NCBI GenBank assembly: GCA_027919835.1
Contig: JANVFP010000045.1
Coordinates: 248,001-312,000 of the forward strand
Reading direction: 5' to 3'
Length of the DNA: 64,000 nucleotides
Source of the DNA: Lentinula raphanica
Taxonomy: Eukaryota; Basidiomycota; Agaricomycetes; Agaricales; Omphalotaceae
This document shows, one piece after another, positions 57,651-64,000 of this stretch; the stretch's first letter is position 1, and every line of letters begins with the position of its first letter. The position numbers were made by a program, and so were the translations under genes. Below the pieces are notes generated by a model. It did no database searches. It was given only the letters and a program-made list of their open reading frames with translations, and had not been told where the DNA came from.

Positions 57651-60157
57651 ATGGAGTGGCATTCTGACACTTTCAACTCTTTTGACTCCTACGACTTCGA
57701 AGCACATTCCAACGGTGAGTTCACTATGTTCTCTTCGTCAGTTGGCAAGACCTAATTGTCTCTGCCTGAAGACTGTGATATGACCACCCCAAATCGAAAG
57801 CGTTATGGTCTCCACACAACCGATACCAGTGTCCCTGGCCTCCGCCAACAACTCCAACTGGACTTTCAGAAGCGCATCTATGGTGATGTTGCCGTCAAAG
57901 AATTCGTTCATACTGTGTTCGATCTCAGCAACGAGGACATAGATGCGGTTCTCGAATATAAGTTCAAGCCCAATACGGTGGCTATCTTCGAATACAAACG
58001 AGGTGTAGAAACAGGCAGACTCGAGAAAGACCTCTACCAGCCGTTCGCGATCATAGCTCACGACCTTCTCGCCTCGTATCTCAACGAGAAACGTCCTGAT
58101 GAGAAACCATCTATCCGGCTCTATCAAAATCGCGGAGATGCACGTCTATCCCAAACTCACACCAACCAACACACACGTCGCTCTCCAGCTGTGGGTCCCG
58201 ATGTGATCAGTCTATGGACGAGCTTCAACGATCCAAAGGATTTCGCTGCCTGTCAGTCACCGTTCGAATTCAAACCCGGGAAACGTCCCAGACCCGAGAA
58301 ACGTCCCAGACTTGCGCCCGTGGATGAGGAAAATCCTTTCACAAATGGACCCGTCTCAGACTCTCGTATCGCTGCGCCGACAAATCCAATCTCCGGATCT
58401 TTGTCGCGTCGGGTTATCCGTTCGGTACAAAATCCAGTTTCCCGGCGTTCGCTACCGAGAAGAGCGAAAGCAAGCTCATCGCAGGAAATGTCCATGAGCT
58501 CAGAAACTCCGCAGTCAAGTTCCGACGTCAGTGATGGAAAACGAAAGCGGTCCATAGACGATGTCGGAGGTCGCGATACCTTTACCAAGAATGAAGCCCA
58601 GCTTGCATCATACGCTGTCAAATGCTTCGAGTCGACCAGTCGATTTTTTGTCGTAGGTGTGTACGTCCGATGCTGGACAATTGTTCTTTGGTATTTCGAT
58701 CGCATGGGTGCTTCTCGTACCGTATCGTTCGACTTCGCTGTAGACGATGTCCAGATGCTAGGGCTCGTTCTAGTTGCGCTGCATCAAGCCGACGCCACAC
58801 ACTCTGGAATCAGCCCTTTTCTGCATGCCGTTGGTCCACAGGATCCTGTCAACTCCCTGTGTTCCACAACAAGTCAACGCTTCCTTATCCCACCTTCAGT
58901 ACCTCTATCGACACTGTCGCTTGTCAGCAACAAGCTTCCACCCAAATGTAGAGAGAAAGCGATCCTTCGATTTCCGTGCAGTATCGTTGACAGCGAGGGT
59001 AACCAGAGCACGGGATATAGAGCCTTCGTGATTGTCGCTATTCTGTTCTGTTATCCAGGACTCATAGGCCGAGGAACTGAAGCCTATCTAGTGCACGAGC
59101 TTCTGGAGGCGGGTTTGAAAGCTTCGGAGGATCTCGTGGCCAAGTTAGCGTGGTGCAGTGTGCATCGTCCACCAGAGTCGGCGACACTCAGGACGCTGCT
59201 AGCGAATGCTCCGGAGCTCAGCAGGCATCTTCCTAATGTTGCTTTTGCGTGTGCCTATGATTCGGACAAACATCTGTGTCTCCCCAGGTACAAACTGCTC
59301 TCTTCTGACGAGTGGGCGAAGACAGACATCACCGGCGTTGACTTCGAAAAGCGAGACCTCGTTGTCATTGTGATGAAACGCTATCAGCCGCTTTGGTCTG
59401 TTCGCAATTTAGACGAGTTCAAGAAAGTCTTTCTGGATCTCGTTGAATGTATGTACCCATCTCGTCCTTTCGTTCTTTTCCTAATGTTCTCGTTCCATTT
59501 GTAGGCCATCATCGAGCTTATACAAAGGGTGGATATCTTCACCGCGATATCAGTGCAACAAATTTAATGGTCGATCGCTCTGACGATGGCACTGTTACTG
59601 GTGTCCTTTGCGACTGGGATCTCTCATCCGCCGTCGACGATGACGGTGTTGTCATATCCTCAAATGCTACACATCGTACCGGAACCTATCCTTTCCTTGC
59701 AACCGAGCTATTAACCGATAAACCACCCGTACACCTCTACCGCCACGACCTTGAATCGTTTTTCTACATCCTCATCTGGGCCGGCCTTCATTACTCTTTC
59801 AGCGACGAAGGAGCGAAATATCTTGTTAAGGATGAAGTAAAAATCTGGATGGATGCTGAGCACCACGGACAAGCTCAAGATAACAAACTGGCAATGATCA
59901 CTGGGGTAGGAAGTATTGCAAACCGCGTCTTTCAGCAGTTCCATCCAGACTTCCAACCTCTGGTGGAGCAATGGGTGATCCCTCTCTGGCAATTTTTCCG
60001 ATCTGCTTTTCTCAAGGCGGACACTTCAGTTCCATCCTTCGGCTTCGACACCGCAATAGCAAGTGAGTTCTTGACATTTGAGAATTTTATGGAGGCCCTA
60101 GGAGAGAAACCTCGGCAATGGGACGATTTCTCGACATCATTTGAGCCATGTGCATGA
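57651..60157 (+). CDS. FunK1-type fungal protein kinase
   Basis: Three exons (57651-57715, 57772-59448, 59505-60157), start MEWHSDTFNSFDSYDFEAHS. An N-terminal helical part (VKEFVHTVFDLSNEDIDAVL) precedes a long, poorly conserved Ser/Arg-rich insert (PGKRPRPEKRPRLAPVDEEN, SSSQEMSMSSETPQSSSDVS). Then come AVKCFESTSRFFVVGVYVRC and KRDLVVIVMKRYQPLWSVRN. The catalytic loop is GYLHRDISATNLMVD (HRD, N), the metal site LCDWDLSSAV has DWD in place of DFG, and an APE-like segment reads TGTYPFLATELL followed by HDLESFFYILIWAG. This is the FunK1 pattern, expanded in Agaricomycetes. Targets unknown. Likely active by its loops. Confidence 0.85.
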
Positions 60158-60356
60158 TCAATCGTAGCATCGACCAAGTACCGACCTATAGTGCAGCCGT
60201 ATGTATGAATGTGTGTACTCTTCTGTAACATTATGATCTACTACCTATATCCATCGATATATATGTATATAACGAGCGTATCGATTACTGTGCACCGAAT
60301 ATAAAAAAGTCCCAAGCTTGTCTACCAGACTGCACCTGCCACTCGATACAACATAT

Positions 60357-60382
60357 TGAAGGAAGGAAGGAAGGAAGGAAAA
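60357..60382. repeat. GGAA microsatellite
   Basis: About five to six perfect AAGG/GGAA tetranucleotides in the 3' region between two convergent genes. Confidence 0.8.
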
Positions 60383-60390
60383 GGTATCAT

Positions 60391-62033
60391 CTAATTTCTA
60401 TAGTTATTGCTGTACTTGGTGTTGTTGTTCTCGACCAACGGAACTGCAGTAGGTGTACCACGAGCCGAGAAATCTGACTCATACTTGTTGATGAAGCGAG
60501 AGGGCCAGAGGAAACAATACAAGGTCATAGCAATCCATAGAGGGAGCGAATCAAGTAGGTAGAAGTAACCCTCGTGCGTTGACAGGAAACCAGAGTAGCT
60601 ATGAAGAAGAGTCAGTACTCATGTGAATTCACAACTATCTGATGATGCTTACCCTCCAGCAAATTCAGCGATACGGAAGATGCATCGAATCTTCAAAAGA
60701 ACATAGTAGGTCAATAATTTTGTAAGTCCGTCAGTTTGTCGGGACGTACCAGGATCCCCACGCATGTTGTACACACGGTGAAGTACAAAATTTTCCAATT
60801 CGTGAGAGTCGATGTCTTAAAGGGACCAGCAACAGACAGGACCGACTCGTCAGACCGTACATCCCAAGCATTAGGATATTTCGAGCGTCTGTTCAGTCAA
60901 TCAGTCAGCCCCGGTGGAGATGATGCAAGTGTGGAACACGATGAGACGTACACTCTGAAGCCGAACGAGATCAACAGCAAGGTGAAAAGTCCAAACGAGA
61001 CGAGCTGAAGGACTAGACCAATCATGGCTACCTAGGAAATGGACGAAGTTGGCAATGTGAGAAGGAGAGCACAAACATATCCATGACTCTCGACTCTGCT
61101 TGCTCACCGTTGTTCCAGCAGAAGCCATACTAGAATTGACTGACATACCCCCACCGGCAGCCTGGACCCAGAAAGTGATGACATCGCTCCAGACGAATAT
61201 TTTCGTGATACGACGGGAGGGTATTAATAAACAGTCGTCGGCGATGTCGCGTCCAAGGCTGTTTGCCAGTCGGGATAGGAGCATGTAATCTGTGGCAAGG
61301 AAGGCGCATGGCTGGAGTGAAGATATGTGTTAAACCATGTGCATGACGAAGAGAACGCGTGAACAGACCGAAAGAAGGACGAACTGTGAATTGAACGGGG
61401 ATGTAAGCGGCGGCACGACGAACTCGAAGAAAGGGATTGAGCTCACCAAATCTTCGATAATGTAGATACCTAAAGAGTATGGATTATAGTGATCCACAAT
61501 CCGCATTGCCATTCCAATTGTCATGCCTTTGAAGCTAGATTAGCTGGGCTACGCAGCAAAGGTCTGTTTGACTTACAAGTCATTCCGAGGGTTAACGTCA
61601 ACATATACCGGTGTCCAACACGAAAGAGATCTGACCAGAGTCATGATAACTTCAAAGGCTTTATGGAGGATAACTTACGAATCCAATGTATCAAGCCTGA
61701 TATTGCGTAGAGAATCGCGGCGATGGCAGCGGGCCAGACTTTCATTATGAAACCAGCACTGTTTTTCGATCAAGTCGATAATTAGGGACACAGACAATGG
61801 TTATGATAACGAGAAACATACGTCGGTCGTTGTGAACCATCGGCATTTGTGGCTCGTATCTCGAGGTCGTCGATACTTCGCTGTTAAAAATAAAGCGTGT
61901 GAATTTGTTGTAGCAGACGAGAATGAAGAAAAAAATATACGGAATATTGCTGTGAAGTCTCATAACCAGCGCTGGCAGCGACGAAAGCAAAGCTAAGGAA
62001 CATTGCTGAAGCGAGAGAGACGTGTTTGAGCAT
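60391..62033 (-). CDS. RTA1-like seven-helix membrane protein
   Basis: Many short exons from ATG 62033 (MLKHVSLASAMFLSFAFVAA). Membrane segments include VYFFFILVCYNKFTRF-like reading (partly intronic), FIMKVWPAAIAAILYAISGL, CAFLATDYMLLSRLANSLG, IFVWSDVITFWVQAAGGGMS, GLVLQLVSFGLFTLLLISFG and WKILYFTVCTTCVGILIRCI. The late motif FRIAEFAGYSGFLSTHEGYF then YLLDSLPLWIAM is the signature region of the fungal RTA1 family, lipid-translocating exporters linked to 7-aminocholesterol and sphingoid-base resistance. The C-terminus is cytosolic and polar (ENNNTKYSNNYRN). Plasma membrane location is expected. Exon joins between 61300 and 61750 are approximate. Confidence 0.75.
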
Positions 62034-62429
62034 GGTGTATCTTGAAAGGATAGGTAGCAAGGCAAGACTTCATATATCAGGTTTAAGTAGCGAGGTGTTT
62101 AAGAATAAAGGGGCGAGCTCTGTTCAAAAGCTGTTGACGCAGCGAGGTGAATTGATCGGATTGTTTGAATGTAGCGAGTTTGTATTCGTCCACTCCTCGA
62201 CACTATGAAGAAAAGATAAGATGAATGCACTGCTGGCGATGCACGAGATGCCTGAATAAAGCACCGACTGCGAAATCAAGATAAAAATTCAGATGTTTCC
62301 TGCGTCGCACAAATACATGGACACTGCCTTGATACCAGACAATTCACTCTGTCTCACTCCTTTAGTATGAGTTCTACTGCGTATCTGATCAAAAGAGGGG
62401 AAAGATAACCGCGGACGATATACACTGCC

Positions 62430-63192
62430 TTATGTATCTTTGATCGACCTCACCTTTGCCAACTCCTCTCCCGCAATACTCACGAGATTGACCCCAGCGC
62501 TTTCGAGTTCCCTCGAGGATTTTCCCCAGCCCTCTTCACCAGGATCGACAGCTTTGGTGGCTTCACTGATAACGTACGTCTTGAAACCCTCCGCTGCAGC
62601 ATCTATCGCCGTACTTCGGACACAATAGTCCATCGCTAGCCCAACGACGAACACATCTGTCACTCCAGCATCTCTCAAGCTCTGAGCCAGTCCGCTACTG
62701 GCTTCTTTCACGATGGGGTTGCGAAATGGAGCTTCAAACGCAGAGTACATCTCCACTCGTGCATCTTGGCCTTTTTCGATCACGGTATGAACTTTGGAGA
62801 TATCCAGTTCAGGTATAAGCTCAGCTCCTGGTGTTCCCTGAACACAATGCACAGGCCATAGTCGACTGGTTTGTGTTTCGTCTGGGTTGTGAGGGTTTGG
62901 GATAGTTATGAACGATGTAAATGGTTTGTTATGCGGCTCTGCATGGTTGGAAGCAAATGAAACATGGTTTGGGGGATGGAAGTCCTTTGTAGCTATCTTT
63001 TTCACAAAGGGTAATCGGACAAGATCGTTGATGATAGGTGCAATCGAACGGCCTTCAGCGACGGCGAGAGAACCGTTCTGTGCTTGATAAACAGATGATC
63101 AGACGTGAAGGGGACCTGATTTCACTCACTGGTGGACAAAAGTCCTCTTGCAAGTCGACGATTATGAGTGCTGGTTTGAATTCTTTGGCCAT
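62430..63192 (-). CDS. Nicotinamidase
   Basis: Two exons. The first runs from ATG 63192 (MAKEFKPALIIVDLQEDFCP) and is spliced at CCACCA/GTGAGT to NGSLAVAEGRSIAPIINDLV. The catalytic triad is visible: Asp in VDLQEDFC, Lys in ATKDFHP and Cys in AMDYCVRSTA. The metal-site residues are in the ATKDFHPPNHVSFASNH stretch. It also has LWPVHCVQGTPGAELI and the GVTDVFVVGLAMDYC strand-turn. Length fits fungal Pnc1. It hydrolyses nicotinamide to nicotinate and ammonia for NAD+ salvage. The divergent start of the Sec14-like gene lies 265 bp away. Confidence 0.92.
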
Positions 63193-63457
63193 TTTGGTTC
63201 ACGATGGGTTTGGGAAGTTCGAAGCTCAGAAGGTGGCCGTTGTGAGTAAACAAGCGCCAGAGCTGATTAAAACCGGATTACATCATCTCGTTCCGAAGAA
63301 GCCGTGCCAGACAATCTCAAGAAGCACCCAAGCCTTTCTTTCTTCTTTACCTTCATCATCTCCACCCGACACCTTCATCTTTCGCAAAATCTGCTCTTGC
63401 TCCCTCCAAGCTCTAATATATTCTGAGATAGTCGCTGGGAGTCCTTTGTTAACCAAC

Positions 63458-64000
63458 ATGTCTATCTTCTTTAGCTCAAGTAAGAAAGAGAATACCGAAT
63501 CTCCTCCAAATACGGCAGGGACAACAAAGAGCGCTTCATCTTCCAAAAGCACCAAACCCAAGAAGGAATCAGCGCCGTCGCAGACGGAAGATACTCCAAA
63601 AGAGGGTACTACCAAAATCCAGACAAAGCCCGCACCGGGCACTAAGGTCGGACCCATACACGAGTATGATGAGACGCAGAAAGAATTCATGAAGGAGGTC
63701 AAAGAGGTATCTAGCTCCCCTTTCAACTTACAGCTGAATACCGACCACGATCTATCACAGTATGCGCTGTCAATATCTTTACCTCCTTCAGACCCCTATG
63801 CGAAATGGGAACGAAGATGGCTCAATAAACCCGACACCATTCCTCGATACTCCCGCGCTTCAAAATGGCATTTACAAGATGCGAAGAAACGAATCAAAAA
63901 CACGATGGAGTGGCGCAGAGAATTTAAACCTGAACTGATCGTACCGGACGAGGTGAAGATTGAAGATGAATCTGGGAAGATGTACGTAGTAAGGTTGCCA
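63458..64000 (+). CDS. Sec14-like (CRAL-TRIO) lipid-binding protein, 5' part
   Basis: ATG 63458 (MSIFFSSSKKENTESPPNT), a Ser/Lys-rich leader, HEYDETQKEFMKEVKE, then an intron (GTATCT to TCACAG). Exon 2 gives PYAKWERRWLNKPDTIPRYS, RASKWHLQDAKKRIKNTMEW and RREFKPELIVPDEVKIEDES. The RASKW, A, EWRREFKP segment is the CRAL-TRIO N-terminal helical domain found before a Sec14 lipid-binding lobe. The lipid-binding lobe itself lies past the window end, so the gene is partial here. Confidence 0.8.
   Translation, partial: MSIFFSSSKKENTESPPNTAGTTKSASSSKSTKPKKESAPSQTEDTPKEGTTKIQTKPAPGTKVGPIHEYDETQKEFMKEVKEVSSSPFNLQLNTDHDLSQYALSISLPPSDPYAKWERRWLNKPDTIPRYSRASKWHLQDAKKRIKNTMEWRREFKPELIVPDEVKIEDESGKMYVVRLP

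Noticed and set aside
1..64000. CRISPR arrays, bacterial operons, riboswitches
   Set aside because: Intron-rich eukaryotic DNA; no regularly spaced identical repeats of CRISPR type were seen.

Overview
The window looks like nuclear DNA of a mushroom-forming basidiomycete (Agaricomycetes, probably Agaricales). Genes are broken by many short GT-AG introns (mostly about 45-70 nt). The families present fit this: a FunK1 kinase, a laccase-type multicopper oxidase, a Tnp2/Plavaka-like transposase, a PIF/Harbinger element, fungal HNH-domain proteins and an RTA1-like membrane protein. All calls come from reading the sequence; no database search was possible.

Layout. 0-5.5 kb: an unresolved low-complexity stretch, then two convergent paralogous WD40-like genes, then the remnant of a nucleoside phosphorylase. 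5.8-9.2 kb: a decayed secreted GH106-like glycosidase with several in-frame stops and frameshifts. 9.5-11.1 kb: coding-like fragments. 11.3-16.0 kb: one large multi-exon Tnp2-type transposase gene. 16-19.1 kb: empty. 19.1-22.3 kb: a small hypothetical gene and unresolved fragments. 22.3-30.9 kb: six tandem copies (A-F, all on the minus strand) of one four-exon gene family that I read as shortened, catalytically altered HNH-domain proteins. 31.4-33.4 kb: a longer divergent relative that keeps the H/N/H residues.

34-64 kb is mostly housekeeping and single genes: a small hypothetical gene; a conserved nuclear coiled-coil protein; a complete 1,223-bp Harbinger element with 55-bp inverted repeats and TTA target duplications; NOP10 and thioredoxin (divergent pair); a secreted coiled-coil protein; a xanthine dioxygenase (XanA-type); a large TPR-like protein; a small secreted protein with duplicated mini-exons; a copper amine oxidase; a laccase-like protein with altered copper ligands; a FunK1 kinase; an RTA1-like protein; and nicotinamidase with a Sec14-like gene (divergent pair, the latter cut by the window end).

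The most unusual items are the HNH-derived tandem array, where a 3-kb duplication has its breakpoint inside a coding exon, and the laccase whose type-2/type-3 copper ligands are replaced while the type-1 site is kept. The xanthine dioxygenase, nicotinamidase and amine oxidase would all act in nitrogen salvage, but they are not adjacent and nothing shows that they are co-regulated.
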